Notes under the pieces: model-generated
Database searches by the model: none
Told to the model about the DNA's origin: nothing
Seen by the model: the letters and a program-made list of their open reading frames with translations, nothing else
Translations under genes and position numbers: made by a program
Shown here: positions 33,449 to 43,107 of the stretch, piece by piece
Layout: each line of letters begins with the position of its first letter
Position numbering within the stretch: position 1 is the stretch's first letter
Source of the DNA: Gammaproteobacteria bacterium
Lineage (GTDB): Bacteria; Pseudomonadota; Gammaproteobacteria; Pseudomonadales; Azotimanducaceae
Direction of reading: 5' to 3'
NCBI GenBank assembly: GCA_026706385.1
Contig: JAPOYV010000121.1
Location: 1 to 64,000 of the forward strand
Length of the DNA stretch: 64,000 bases

Positions 33449-36373
33449 ATGCGCTTTCGGGCCATTGGGATCTTGGCGATCCTCGCCGCGGCGTCCGCCA
33501 CGGCGCAGCAGACCGGGCGTATCGAGGGCACCGTGGTCGACGGGGGCACGGCGGTGCCAAGCGTGGGGATCGTCGCGGCGAGCGCGGCAATGCCGCGCCC
33601 GCGGACCGCGAGCACCGACGCGAACGGGTGGTTCACGCTGGCCGAACTCGTACCCGGGTCGTACCGGGTGGTGCTGGACGTATCTGGCCGTGGGCGGCGG
33701 ACGATCCGGGCGGACGTGCTCCTCGACCAGACCACCGTGCTCGCCATCGACCTCGACGCCTGGGGCGAAGCCGATCCGCCCGCCGTCGAAGAGGTCGTGG
33801 TGACGGCCGAGCGGATCACGTCGCGCAGCGGCGCGGCCATTGCGAATGCTCTTGACGACGGCGTGGTCGAGGGCGTTCCGCTCGGCCGGGACTACCGGGA
33901 CCTGGTCAAGCTCGCACCGGGCGTGCAGTACACCGAGGATGCCGTACGCGGACCCTCGGCGGGCGGCAACGGCCAGGACAACGTCTACCGTTTCGACGGC
34001 GTGGACGTCTCCCTGCCCATGTTCGGCACGTTGTCCGCAGAGCCGTCGAATCACGACATCGAACAGGTGACCTTCGTTCGCGGCGGCGCCGACGCGGTCG
34101 GCTTCAACCGGAGCGGGGGGTTCGCTATGGACTCGACGGCGCGGTCGGGGACCGATCAGTTCGAAGCTCGCGTGGAATACGCGGCTGCGCCTCGACAGTT
34201 AGTGGCGGAACGCTCGTCGAGTGATGCGTCCGCGGCGGTGGAGTTCCCCGACGAAAACTGGGTCACCATCGCGGCGGGCGGTCCCCTGGTGCCTTCGCGG
34301 CTGTTCGCGTACGGCTCGTTCTACCGACCGGTGCAAGAACGGGCCAACAAGGCGACGGCGTACGGGCCGGCCAAGGACTTCTCGAATACCCGCGAGGAAT
34401 ACTACGGCCGGCTGACGTACGCACCGTGGGACAACGTCCTGGTGAATGCCTCCTACCGCACGTCGCGACGCGATGAACGCGGCGTTTCGGTCGGCCCCTA
34501 CGAGGCGGACTCGGTGTCCCTCGGCGGGCGTGCTGACCAGGACATCATCAGCGTGGACGGCTCCTGGGTGACCGCGGCCGGGCCGCGGCTCTCGTTCCGC
34601 TACAACGATTACGCCTTGCGCGGCTTCGCGCTGCCGGACCTGCTGCTTTCCGTCCAGCCATCGCTCGGCGGCACGCTGGACACGGCAAGGTTGGATGAAA
34701 TGGGGCACCTGAACGTGCCGTCGCGGCTAGCCGGCGGCCAGGCATTCAACGCCGCCGTGGCCCCCATCATCGAACGCTACGGCTACACGGACGCCACCGG
34801 TCGACGCGTCGGCGGCGGCGCCGTCGGCGCGCATCCCCAGATCGGCGAGCAGGCCTTCTACCGCCGCGGCGTCGACTTCTCCGCGGATCACGATCTCGTC
34901 TGGGGACGCGCGCACCACGCCCTGCATGTGGGGCTGCGTCGCGCCGAAGCGCGCGAACGCCTGCGCCGGACATCCAACGGCTGGGGCCGTATCGACGTGC
35001 CCGGCGGCGTGGATCGGGCCGACGACGGCACACCCATCTTCTACGTGGCCACGGTGCAGCAGATGAGCCTGCGCCAGACCGACGGGACGGTGGTGGCCCC
35101 CATTGTCTCGAGGATTGACACCACCTCGCTCGAAGTCAACGACGCCATCCGCTACGGCGACTTCTCGTTCAACGTCGGCGTCCTGGTCAGCGAAGACGTC
35201 CTGCACGGCCAGGGCTTGCGTCGCGCGCCGGGCACGTATTCCGGCTTCGTCACGGCGCCGGGCATAAGCTACCGCATGTACACGATCCGTTGGCAGGACA
35301 TGATCCAACCGCGCCTCGGCGTGGCGTTGCGCTTGAACGGCAGCGACGACGTCTTCCTCAACTTCGCCCGCTACCATCCGGCGGCGAACTCGCTCGCACG
35401 CGCGGCGTCCTGGGACCGCAATACGCGGGCGACGCTCCGCGTGCTGTTCGACGAGGCGGGGCGCATCATCGAACACGCGCCCTTGCCGGGATCGTCCGGC
35501 AAGGTGTTCCAGAGCGGCATCGCGCCGCGCCGGATCGACGAGTGGACGCTCGGCGTCGCCCGCGAACTGTCGGACGGCTTGGCCTTGCGGGCCCACTTGC
35601 GTTGGCGTGACGGGTCGGATTTCTGGGAAGACACGTGGAACGGATCGCGCGGTTACGACAGCGCCCCCCCGCACATCGCCGCAAAAGGCCTGTACGTGCC
35701 CGATCTGGACAGGATCCGCGCTGAGATCGGCGGCTCGAGCTATGTCGTCGCCGCGCTCGACGACGCCTACACCGACTATTGGGAAGCGGCCCTGGAACTC
35801 GAGTGGCGGACCGAGCTCTCCTACCTGTATGCGTCGTACGTGCGCAGTCGCTACAGCGGCAACTTCGACCAGGACAACACGAGCGCCGTCAACGACGCCA
35901 ACCGTTTCATCGGCTCGTCCAACCTCGCCGACGGCTACGGGCGGCAGCTTTGGGATAGGAAGGACGGCGTGCTGCGCGGCGACCGGCCCCATCTCTTCAA
36001 GGCCTTCGGCACGATGGACCTGCCGTGGCGGGCGACGGCAGGCGTATTCGGCGTCTATCAGTCCGGCCAACCGTGGGAAGCATGGGACGCGGTCGCATAC
36101 GGTCTGCCGTCCTACTTCTCATCGACGATCCGTTACGCGGAACGGGCCGGCAGCCGGCGCAGCCCGAGTCATTGGCAGGTCGACCTCAGCTACGACCAGG
36201 ACGTCGGTTTCCCCGGTCGCGCAAGGGTCCGGCTTCGGGTCGACCTGTTCAACCTGTTCGACCGCCAAACGGGCTACAACATGAACCCGTACGTCCGCGA
36301 CGCGAACTTCGGTGAGCCGCGCAACCGCTTCGACTCGCGACGACTGCAGGTCTCGATCCGCTTGGACGTCTAA
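33449..36373 (+). CDS. TonB-dependent receptor with carboxypeptidase-like N-terminal domain
   Basis: 974 residues from the ATG at 33449. Signal peptide MRFRAIGILAILAAASATAQ, then a carboxypeptidase-regulatory-like domain (residues ~25-105: GRIEGTVVDGG ... WFTLAELVPGSYRVVLDV), a TonB box VEEVVVTA (~115), a plug with LVKLAPGVQYT and DNVYRFDGVDVS, and a large beta-barrel ending in QVSIRLDV. This layout is usual for OmpA-related oligomer or large-substrate receptors. Substrate not identifiable. Overlaps the minus-strand gene's last codons by 4 bases at 36370-36373. Placed 7 bases after a PfkB kinase. Confidence 0.88.
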   Translation: MRFRAIGILAILAAASATAQQTGRIEGTVVDGGTAVPSVGIVAASAAMPRPRTASTDANGWFTLAELVPGSYRVVLDVSGRGRRTIRADVLLDQTTVLAIDLDAWGEADPPAVEEVVVTAERITSRSGAAIANALDDGVVEGVPLGRDYRDLVKLAPGVQYTEDAVRGPSAGGNGQDNVYRFDGVDVSLPMFGTLSAEPSNHDIEQVTFVRGGADAVGFNRSGGFAMDSTARSGTDQFEARVEYAAAPRQLVAERSSSDASAAVEFPDENWVTIAAGGPLVPSRLFAYGSFYRPVQERANKATAYGPAKDFSNTREEYYGRLTYAPWDNVLVNASYRTSRRDERGVSVGPYEADSVSLGGRADQDIISVDGSWVTAAGPRLSFRYNDYALRGFALPDLLLSVQPSLGGTLDTARLDEMGHLNVPSRLAGGQAFNAAVAPIIERYGYTDATGRRVGGGAVGAHPQIGEQAFYRRGVDFSADHDLVWGRAHHALHVGLRRAEARERLRRTSNGWGRIDVPGGVDRADDGTPIFYVATVQQMSLRQTDGTVVAPIVSRIDTTSLEVNDAIRYGDFSFNVGVLVSEDVLHGQGLRRAPGTYSGFVTAPGISYRMYTIRWQDMIQPRLGVALRLNGSDDVFLNFARYHPAANSLARAASWDRNTRATLRVLFDEAGRIIEHAPLPGSSGKVFQSGIAPRRIDEWTLGVARELSDGLALRAHLRWRDGSDFWEDTWNGSRGYDSAPPHIAAKGLYVPDLDRIRAEIGGSSYVVAALDDAYTDYWEAALELEWRTELSYLYASYVRSRYSGNFDQDNTSAVNDANRFIGSSNLADGYGRQLWDRKDGVLRGDRPHLFKAFGTMDLPWRATAGVFGVYQSGQPWEAWDAVAYGLPSYFSSTIRYAERAGSRRSPSHWQVDLSYDQDVGFPGRARVRLRVDLFNLFDRQTGYNMNPYVRDANFGEPRNRFDSRRLQVSIRLDV

Positions 36374-37008
36374 CGGCTGGGGTCGCGGGAGGGCACGGCG
36401 CGCTCGATGAACGACGGATCGGTCAGCGCGTGCAGGAAGGCCAGCAGGTCGTCGCGCTCCGCCGGGGTCATGTCGAAGCCGCGGACGAACTGGCTCTTGT
36501 ACGCGTTCGCGCGGCCGTCGCCGGCGTAGGGACCGGTGGTCACGTTCCGCCCGCCGGCCGCGTAGAAGTCCAGCACGGCGCCGAGGTCGGGCAAGCTGCC
36601 GTCGTGCATGTACGGGGCCGTCAGCGCGATGTTGCGCAACGTGGGCGCGCGGAACTTCCCGCGGTCGGTCGGCTGCTCGGTCAACCCGTACAGCCCTTGG
36701 TCGTGGCCCGGGTAGGCATTCTTGCCGCCGACGTTGTACAGGCCCGTGTTGTGAAACGTCGCGCTCGGCAGCGCCACGCCGCCATGGGTGCTCGATGCCG
36801 TGAAGTTCATCCCGCCGTGGCAGTGGTGGCACTCGAACCGCTCGGAGAAGAAGTGGTTGAGGCCGCGGATGGCCCGTTCGTCCAGGGCGTCGTCCTGGCC
36901 GCCGTAGGCGTAGTGGTCGAACGGCGTGTCGAACGATGTCAGCGAGCCCACGGATCCGTTTGAAGTCGGCTTCGTGCCGGGCCATGGATCGATCTGGCGC
37001 GACATCAA
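36370..37008 (-). pseudogene. 5'-truncated di-haem cytochrome c peroxidase-like protein
   Basis: Only the C-terminal half of a MauG/cytochrome c peroxidase-type protein. The homologous part begins at SLTSFDTPFDHYAYGG (about 36948) and runs to the stop at 36370, with one haem site CHHCH and the downstream H-D-G-S-L segment (MHDGSLPDLGAVLDFYA). The N-terminal domain, its haem and the signal peptide are missing. Upstream residues (MMSRQIDPWPG) come from the antisense of the neighbouring gene, so this is a broken gene, or a gene cut by an assembly join. See the junction finding. Confidence 0.7.
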
Positions 37009-39238
37009 GGTCCAGCAACGCTACGACGCGGGCACGCATCGCTGGCGGACCCACGCCTATGTCACCGTCGATGCTGGCGGCAGGCTCTCGGTTCTCGACC
37101 TCAGCGAGTTGCCGCACCGAGTGCGTTTCGCAAGGCGGATGGAGGCGAGCGCGCACAACGTCTTTGTCAGCGGTGTCGACTTCGCGTTCGGCGCTCCGCT
37201 GCCCGGCGGCTCGCCGCTCGTCCATGTGCTGGGCGGCCCCGGCCGTTTCCGGTACGGTGCGTTCCGGTCGTTCGACCTGGCGATTCCCTCGCGCCCGAAA
37301 CTTGCAGCCGAGTCGTGGAGCGGCTACAGCCATGACGCCGTCTCGTTCCGTGCGCGTGGTCCACAGGCCGCGGGTTGCGCTGGCAGGGGTGTGTGCGACG
37401 TTCTCGTCGACTTCAACGAAGACACCTTCGACCTGTGGGATTTGACGAATCCGGGCGATCCGGCGATGTTGAGTTCCACCACCTACCCGAGCGCGGCGTA
37501 TACGCACTCCGGCTGGGTGACGGAGGATGGCCGTTACCTGGTCTTGCACGACGAGTTCGACGAGCTTGAGCGGCTCGTCGCCAAGACCCGCGTGCTGGTG
37601 TTCGACTTGGCTGATCTCGGTAATCCGATCCATGTCGGCACGTGGCACGGGCCGGACCTCGCCACGGAGCACAATGGCGCTGTCCGAGGCAACCGCCACT
37701 ACCTGTCCCACTATGGTCGCGGCCTGGTCGTCCTCGATGTGACGGATCCCACGGACCCTGCGGAAGTCGGTCATTTCGACACGGCGCCGGCGGAGAATCT
37801 CGGGCTCGGCGGCGCCTGGGGCGTCTATCCCTTTCTCCCCAGCGGCAACGTGTTGATCAGCGACCAGTCGGCCGGCTTGTTCGTCCTCCGTGACCGGACA
37901 CGCCGTTCCGACCACGGTCGGCTGGGCTTTGCCGCGCCCGCCTACGGCGGGGAGGAGGGCGACGAGGTCCGCGTCACCGTGCGCCGCACGGGCGGTTCGG
38001 AGGGCCATGTCGCAGTGGACTTCACCGTGGTTCCGGCGTCCGCCGACCCAACCGATTTCGTCATGTCGAGGGGCACGCTGGAATGGGCGGCGGGCGATGA
38101 CGGCGAGCGCCACATCCCGGTGGCCCTCATCGCGGACGCGTCGACGGAGCCCTTGGAACGGTTGCACGTCTGGCTGACCAGTCCACGCGGTGGCGCGGTG
38201 CTCGGGACGGCGAACATCGCGAGCATCTTCGTCAGCGACCCGGGCGAACAGCCCACCGTGGGGTTCCTGGACACGCGAATCGCCGTTGCCGAGTCCGCCG
38301 GCCGCGTCGTCGCCACCGTTCAAAGACTCGGCGACCCGACCTGGGCGCTGTCGGTCCGCTACGCGGTGCACGCCCTGACGGCGGAGCGGGGCGGTGACTA
38401 TCTGGAGCCCGCGAGTCGACGACTGTCGTGGCGACCCGGCGACGCCCGACCGCAGACGGTTGTCATCCCGCTCGTGGTCGACGACGTCGACGAGTTCGCC
38501 GAGCAGTTCGAAGTGCACCTGGTATCGCCGGCGGGTGGGGTGCTCGGCACGGATCGCCTGGTGGTCGACATCGGTGCCGACGCGCAGCCGACGGTCGAGG
38601 AGTTGATGCTGTTCGATCCGGACTTCGGTTGGGATGTGGCTCGCTTGGCTCGCGAGACGGTGATCGAAGAGTTGCCCGAACGGGTGAACTTCCGCGCAGT
38701 TGTGCGCGACGCAGCGCCGCGGACGAGCGTGAGACTGACCCTCACCGGCCCGGTCTCCGCCACGAGAGTTGCCCCGGCGAGGACGTCCGGGCTGCTGTTT
38801 GCCGACGCCGTGGGACGCGACGGGCTGCCCAACGGCGACTATCGCCTGCTCGCGGCGGCCTATGCGCTCCCGGCGGCGCGAGGGGAATTGGTGAGCGCTT
38901 TGGCGACTTCGTTCCGCATCGCCGTGCCGGCATTGTCGGTGGATGCCGGGCTCGCGGCCCTGGCGGTTGGCGGCGCGACGCTGGACGGCTTTGCACCCGA
39001 CCGGCTCGTCTACCGGGTGGACGTCCCGCATGGCGTGGCGTCGGCTGACGTCATGGCGACTCCGACGCACGCCCGGGCCAGCCTCGTTGTCGCCGACGCG
39101 ACGGGGACGTCCACGAGTCCCCAGCGTAGGGTTCCACTCGAGCCTGGCGACAATCGCGTTAGCATCGCCGTCACCGCCGAGGATCGGGTCACGACGAGGG
39201 TATACACCGTGACGGTGAACCGGGCGCAGAGTCACTGA
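36926..39238 (+). CDS. 5'-truncated 'choice-of-anchor B'-like secreted protein with Calx-beta domains
   Basis: 770 residues as read from an ATG at 36926, but no signal peptide. The homologous part starts near GSIWRDIKV, inside the first 25 residues, so the true N terminus is lost. Residues ~25-320 form a repeated beta-propeller-like region (LRDRTRRSD marks its end), with SSTTYPSAAYTHSGWVTEDGRYLVLHDE typical of the choice-of-anchor B family. Two Calx-beta-like modules follow (~325-430 and ~443-542), then a linker and a C-terminal cadherin-like beta-sandwich (~665-765). No peptidase site is seen. It is head-to-head with the truncated cytochrome gene, and both lack their 5' ends. Confidence 0.55.
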   Translation: MSNDVSEPTDPFEVGFVPGHGSIWRDIKVQQRYDAGTHRWRTHAYVTVDAGGRLSVLDLSELPHRVRFARRMEASAHNVFVSGVDFAFGAPLPGGSPLVHVLGGPGRFRYGAFRSFDLAIPSRPKLAAESWSGYSHDAVSFRARGPQAAGCAGRGVCDVLVDFNEDTFDLWDLTNPGDPAMLSSTTYPSAAYTHSGWVTEDGRYLVLHDEFDELERLVAKTRVLVFDLADLGNPIHVGTWHGPDLATEHNGAVRGNRHYLSHYGRGLVVLDVTDPTDPAEVGHFDTAPAENLGLGGAWGVYPFLPSGNVLISDQSAGLFVLRDRTRRSDHGRLGFAAPAYGGEEGDEVRVTVRRTGGSEGHVAVDFTVVPASADPTDFVMSRGTLEWAAGDDGERHIPVALIADASTEPLERLHVWLTSPRGGAVLGTANIASIFVSDPGEQPTVGFLDTRIAVAESAGRVVATVQRLGDPTWALSVRYAVHALTAERGGDYLEPASRRLSWRPGDARPQTVVIPLVVDDVDEFAEQFEVHLVSPAGGVLGTDRLVVDIGADAQPTVEELMLFDPDFGWDVARLARETVIEELPERVNFRAVVRDAAPRTSVRLTLTGPVSATRVAPARTSGLLFADAVGRDGLPNGDYRLLAAAYALPAARGELVSALATSFRIAVPALSVDAGLAALAVGGATLDGFAPDRLVYRVDVPHGVASADVMATPTHARASLVVADATGTSTSPQRRVPLEPGDNRVSIAVTAEDRVTTRVYTVTVNRAQSH

Positions 39239-39243
39239 GTTAG

Positions 39244-40215
39244 ATGCCCGACCATTCGACCCGCCTGCGCGACCAGGCCATCACCTTCGGCGACGGCACG
39301 GTGGGGCGACACGTCGACGTCCCTTCGGCGTCGCCGACGAACTTCCACCAAGTCATCAGCGCCGCACAGGACATGCCGCGGCTCGTCATCGACGCGAAGC
39401 TCTTCCTGCCGCCGGATGCGCAGCGGCCGTCACCCCTGGTGATCGTCGTGCCTGGCAGTCTCGGCGTTGCGCCGTCGCACGTCGCCCACGCCGAGACGCT
39501 GTTCGACAACGGCATCGCAACGTGCATCCTCGACAGCTTCGGCGCGCGCCAGGTGACCTCGACTGTCGCCGACCAGACGCAGTTCTCGTTCGCGGCCAGC
39601 GCATTCGACGTGTTGGCCGCGTACCGGGTTTTGGCGAACCTTCCCGACATCGACGCTGACCGCATCGGAGCCCAGGGCCACAGCCGCGGGGGATCGGCGG
39701 TGCTCACCGCGGCGACGCGTTGCTTCGCCGACGCCGTCGTCGGCGCGGGAACCGGGCTCGCGGCCGTGCTGGCCGCGTACCCGTGGAGCGGCCAGCAGTT
39801 CCTGAGCGCCGGGATCGGTGACACCGAGGTTCGCGTGCTGATGGGCGACGCGGACGAGTGGTGCTCGCCGGCACAGGTCCAGGCGCATTGCCACGCTATG
39901 CGTCTCGCCGGGGGCGTGGCCAGCATGCGCTTGTTCGGCGGTGCACAGCACAGCTTCGACCGCGACACGCCGATCGAGGACATCGGGGAGGCTCGCGTGG
40001 CCTTGGGTGCCCCGACGACGTACGTGGCGGACGACGGTGCGATGCTGCATCCGCTGGCGGCTACGCCGGATCCGGCCCTCGTCGACCGCGACGTGATGGT
40101 GTACGCCATGAAGGCAGGCTTCGGCCGGCGCGGGGCGCGCATCGGCAGCCGGCCGGGCGACGCGGCCGCGTTCCGCGAAGACATGGTCGCTTTCTGGCGG
40201 CGAGTGCTGCGCTAA
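39244..40215 (+). CDS. Dienelactone hydrolase-like alpha/beta hydrolase
   Basis: 323 residues. Alpha/beta hydrolase with the nucleophile in AQGHSRGGSAVL (Ser), an acid in GDADEWCS and a His in GGAQHSFDRD, the catalytic triad in the right order. The flanking sequence (LPPDAQRPSPLVIVVPGS) is typical of this family. It follows the choice-of-anchor gene by 6 bases on the same strand. Substrate unknown. Confidence 0.8.
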   Translation: MPDHSTRLRDQAITFGDGTVGRHVDVPSASPTNFHQVISAAQDMPRLVIDAKLFLPPDAQRPSPLVIVVPGSLGVAPSHVAHAETLFDNGIATCILDSFGARQVTSTVADQTQFSFAASAFDVLAAYRVLANLPDIDADRIGAQGHSRGGSAVLTAATRCFADAVVGAGTGLAAVLAAYPWSGQQFLSAGIGDTEVRVLMGDADEWCSPAQVQAHCHAMRLAGGVASMRLFGGAQHSFDRDTPIEDIGEARVALGAPTTYVADDGAMLHPLAATPDPALVDRDVMVYAMKAGFGRRGARIGSRPGDAAAFREDMVAFWRRVLR

Positions 40216-40243
40216 GCAGCCGGCATCTTCGCCGCGGCAAGTC

Positions 40244-40888
40244 CTACGAGAAGCTCAGGCCGGTCGCGGCACCCAGTTCGTCCAAGGCTTGGCCCTCGTC
40301 GACCACTTTGATCGTCGTCATCCCCATCGCCCGCGCGGGCTTGAGGTTGATGCCGAGGTCGTCCAGGAACACGGCTTCTTTCGGACGTACACCGAGGCGT
40401 TCGCAGGCGATCTGGTAGATGCGCGGATTCGGCTTGCGCACGCCCTCCACGCTGGATTCGACGACGATGTCGAACTGGGCCATGACGCGCGTCGCCGTCT
40501 GCGCCCGTTCATCGGTCGCCGCCATGGCCGGACCCTCACCCGCCCTCTTCATGTTGTTGGTGATGCACCCCACCTTGTAGTGCGCCTTGCAGGTCGCGAG
40601 TGCCGCGACCATGCGCGGTCGGAACTCGCCGGACAGCAGTTCGAGCACATCCTTGCCCCGGACGCTGTGCCCGAGCGCCTCCGCTTCGGCCCGGAAGGCG
40701 GTGTCGAAGCCGTCGACGTCGATGGCCGACGACTCGAACTGCGCCCAGGCGTTGGTGTCCGGGTTCGTGGAATTGATCGTCCGGATGAAGTCCTTGGGCA
40801 GGTTGTGGGCGCGCTCGAAGCGCGCGAATGCCTCGAACGGACTGGTCGTGAAGACGCCGCCGAAGTCCCAGAGAACGGCCTTGATCAC
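40244..40888 (-). CDS. HAD-superfamily hydrolase (HAD-IA type)
   Basis: 214 residues. Motif I AVLWDFGGVFTTSPFEAF has the nucleophile Asp, followed by Gly-Gly as in the N-terminal phosphatase of soluble epoxide hydrolase and ACAD10-like proteins. Motif II VGCITNN and motif III/IV RKPNPRIYQIACERLGV...VFLDDLGINLKPARAMGM are intact. It starts inside the last codons of the alpha/beta hydrolase (4-base overlap), so the two are co-translated. Both enzymes likely act on small organic phosphates or esters. Confidence 0.85.
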   Translation of the reverse strand: MIKAVLWDFGGVFTTSPFEAFARFERAHNLPKDFIRTINSTNPDTNAWAQFESSAIDVDGFDTAFRAEAEALGHSVRGKDVLELLSGEFRPRMVAALATCKAHYKVGCITNNMKRAGEGPAMAATDERAQTATRVMAQFDIVVESSVEGVRKPNPRIYQIACERLGVRPKEAVFLDDLGINLKPARAMGMTTIKVVDEGQALDELGAATGLSFS

Positions 40889-41697
40889 GCCTCGCTCCGA
40901 CTGAACTCCTGGTCGGCGAGAAACGCGTTGATCTCGCGCGCGGTGGCCTCGGGGGCGTCGAGTTCGGCCAGGTGTCCAGCGGCTTCGATGGTCGCGGTGC
41001 GCACCTCACCCGGCAGGGCGGCCCGGAACCGTTCGTTGTAAGACGCCGGCAGGACGCGGTCCTCGTCGCCGCGCAGCAGCAGCGTCGGATGGGTAACGCG
41101 GTGCAGACGCGACACGACGCCGGTGTCCCCGAACGGGAACAGGAGCCGTGCAGCCGCCTCCATGGCGCGCGAATGCATGACTTGAAAGTCGATCGCCTCC
41201 GCGCCCTCCGGCAGTTGCCACGCCGCCTTCCAATTCTCGGGATCCTTGCAGACCAGGTTCGGGATCGAGTCCGGCCCAGGAACTTGGGCCCAGATGTCGG
41301 CGGCCGGATCCGCTTCGTCGTAGACGCCGAACGGCGCGATCAGTACCAGCCGGTTCACCAGCGAACCTGCGAGGGCCGCAACCTCGGCGGCCAGCGCCCC
41401 GCCCACGGAACTGCCGAGAAGGTCCACCGGATGCTCGTCGAGCGCCTCGATCGTCTCCACCGCGTGCACGATCCAGTCCAGCAGCGAGTCCAGGTGGCGG
41501 AACTCGGTCGCACCGGGGAAGCCCGGCAGCGACGGTGCGATCACCCGACGGCTCGCCGCCAGATGGTCAAGGAAGGGGATCCAGCGCGGCAAGCCGCCGA
41601 TGCCCGCAAAGAAGACGGCGGGTGCGCCGACGCCTTGGCCGTCTTCGAGGACGCGAACGGGGTGGCCCCCGACAGTCAGGGTTCGTTCATGCGCCAC
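40885..41697 (-). CDS. Alpha/beta-fold hydrolase
   Basis: 270 residues. Nucleophile elbow VDLLGSSVGGALAAEV (Ser), acid in LLRGDEDRVLP, and His in IEAAGHLAELDAP. A lid region with DSIPNLVCKDPENWKAAWQLP lies between. It overlaps the HAD gene by 4 bases and follows a luciferase-like monooxygenase by 3 bases, so these three likely form one operon. Substrate unknown. Confidence 0.85.
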   Translation of the reverse strand: MAHERTLTVGGHPVRVLEDGQGVGAPAVFFAGIGGLPRWIPFLDHLAASRRVIAPSLPGFPGATEFRHLDSLLDWIVHAVETIEALDEHPVDLLGSSVGGALAAEVAALAGSLVNRLVLIAPFGVYDEADPAADIWAQVPGPDSIPNLVCKDPENWKAAWQLPEGAEAIDFQVMHSRAMEAAARLLFPFGDTGVVSRLHRVTHPTLLLRGDEDRVLPASYNERFRAALPGEVRTATIEAAGHLAELDAPEATAREINAFLADQEFSRSEA

Positions 41698-41700
41698 GAT

Positions 41701-42984
41701 TCAACCCCCGGCAGCGACGGGTAGGTCCCGGGGCACCGCGCGTTCAATCAGCGGCTTCGGCCACCAGCGGTCCTCCCACTGGTCGTCGAACAGGTCCGTG
41801 ATCTGCGGCAGCACCTTCTCCGCGTACAGACGCGTGTTGTATTTCGCGAGTTCCGTGCTCATGTTGCCGAATTGGCACAGCAGCATCAGGTGGCCGACGT
41901 TGAGGTTGATGCACACCTCGCGAATGCGCTCGGCGACTTGATCCGGATCGCCCGCGATCACGTAGCCGAGATCAAGGATGTCCTTCCACTCGCGGGCCGC
42001 GCCCATCGGGCCGGCCTTCGGCCCGGAGCCCGCTCTCGACGCTTGCGCAGCGAGCGCGACCTGCGATTGCACCTTGGCACGAATCGTCGCCTCGGACTGG
42101 TAGCCGGCGGGCGATGCCCACTTGGGATTGACGTGCAGGCAGCGACCGTAGAAGTACTCGGCCGGTTCGCGATAGAGCTCGAGCGCCTCCTGCTCGGTCT
42201 CGCCCACGGCGACGAATTGCAGGAACCCGGCCCGGTACGGGTTGCGGTCCTTGCCGAGGCGGTCCATTTCGTCCCAGAAGCCTTGCATCGTCGCCGCGCC
42301 GGCCTTGTAACCGAAGTACGAGAGATAGCTGTAGACGTAGTCCATCTCGGCGCACCACCGCCAGGTCTCCACCGAGCCGCCGCCGGGTATCCACACCGGG
42401 GGATGCGGTTGCTGCACGGGCCGCGGCCAGACGTTGACGTAGCGCAACTGGTTGAATCGGCCGTTGAACGAGAAGGTCTCGGGCTCGGCCCAAGCCTTCA
42501 TGACGATGTCGTGTGCCTCGTAGTAGCGGTCGCGTAGCTTCGACGGGTTCTGGCCGTAGGCGAAGATGGTGTCCATCGGCGTGCCGACCGGGAAGCCTGC
42601 GATCAGCCGGCCGCCGGACATGCAGTCGAGCATGGCGAATTCCTCGGCGACCCGGGTCGGCGGGTTGTACAGCGCGAGCGAGTTGCCCATCACGCAAATC
42701 GCGGGCTTCGTGGTGCGTCGGGTGAGCGTCGAGGCGATCAGGTTGGGCGACGGCATGAGCCCGTAGCCGTTCTGGTGGTGCTCGTTGCAGCAAACGCCGT
42801 CGAAGCCGCTCTCGCCGGCGTATTCGAGCTCGTCGAGATACTCGTTGTAGTGCTCGTGGACGCGCTTGGCATCCAACAGTCCGGCGTCGATGTCGACCCA
42901 GACGGACGGGTGTTCGTCGCGGAAGTCGTCCGGCAGGTCCTTGTAGGGCATGAGGTGAAACCAGAGGTTCTTCAACGGCGTCAA
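41701..42984 (-). CDS. Luciferase-like (LLM) flavin-dependent monooxygenase
   Basis: 427 residues. Luciferase-like fold: FDGVCCNEHHQNGYGLMPSPNLIAS near the N terminus, ICVMGNSLALYNPPTRVAEEFAMLDCMSGGRLIAGFPVG, and PHPPVWIPGGGSVETW. These are typical of the LLM family that uses FMN (or F420). It leads the operon with the alpha/beta and HAD hydrolases. A role in oxidative breakdown of an organic substrate is inferred. Confidence 0.88.
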   Translation of the reverse strand: MTPLKNLWFHLMPYKDLPDDFRDEHPSVWVDIDAGLLDAKRVHEHYNEYLDELEYAGESGFDGVCCNEHHQNGYGLMPSPNLIASTLTRRTTKPAICVMGNSLALYNPPTRVAEEFAMLDCMSGGRLIAGFPVGTPMDTIFAYGQNPSKLRDRYYEAHDIVMKAWAEPETFSFNGRFNQLRYVNVWPRPVQQPHPPVWIPGGGSVETWRWCAEMDYVYSYLSYFGYKAGAATMQGFWDEMDRLGKDRNPYRAGFLQFVAVGETEQEALELYREPAEYFYGRCLHVNPKWASPAGYQSEATIRAKVQSQVALAAQASRAGSGPKAGPMGAAREWKDILDLGYVIAGDPDQVAERIREVCINLNVGHLMLLCQFGNMSTELAKYNTRLYAEKVLPQITDLFDDQWEDRWWPKPLIERAVPRDLPVAAGG

Positions 42985-43107
42985 GCTCCTTATGCGCTCG
43001 GGAATCGAGCGCGTGATACTAACGCACCGAAGGTGCGCCTTGGGGCGGCCAGTCCACTGGCGGGTATACTGCGCGATTCGTCAATCACGCCCCTTAATGG
43101 AGTGATC

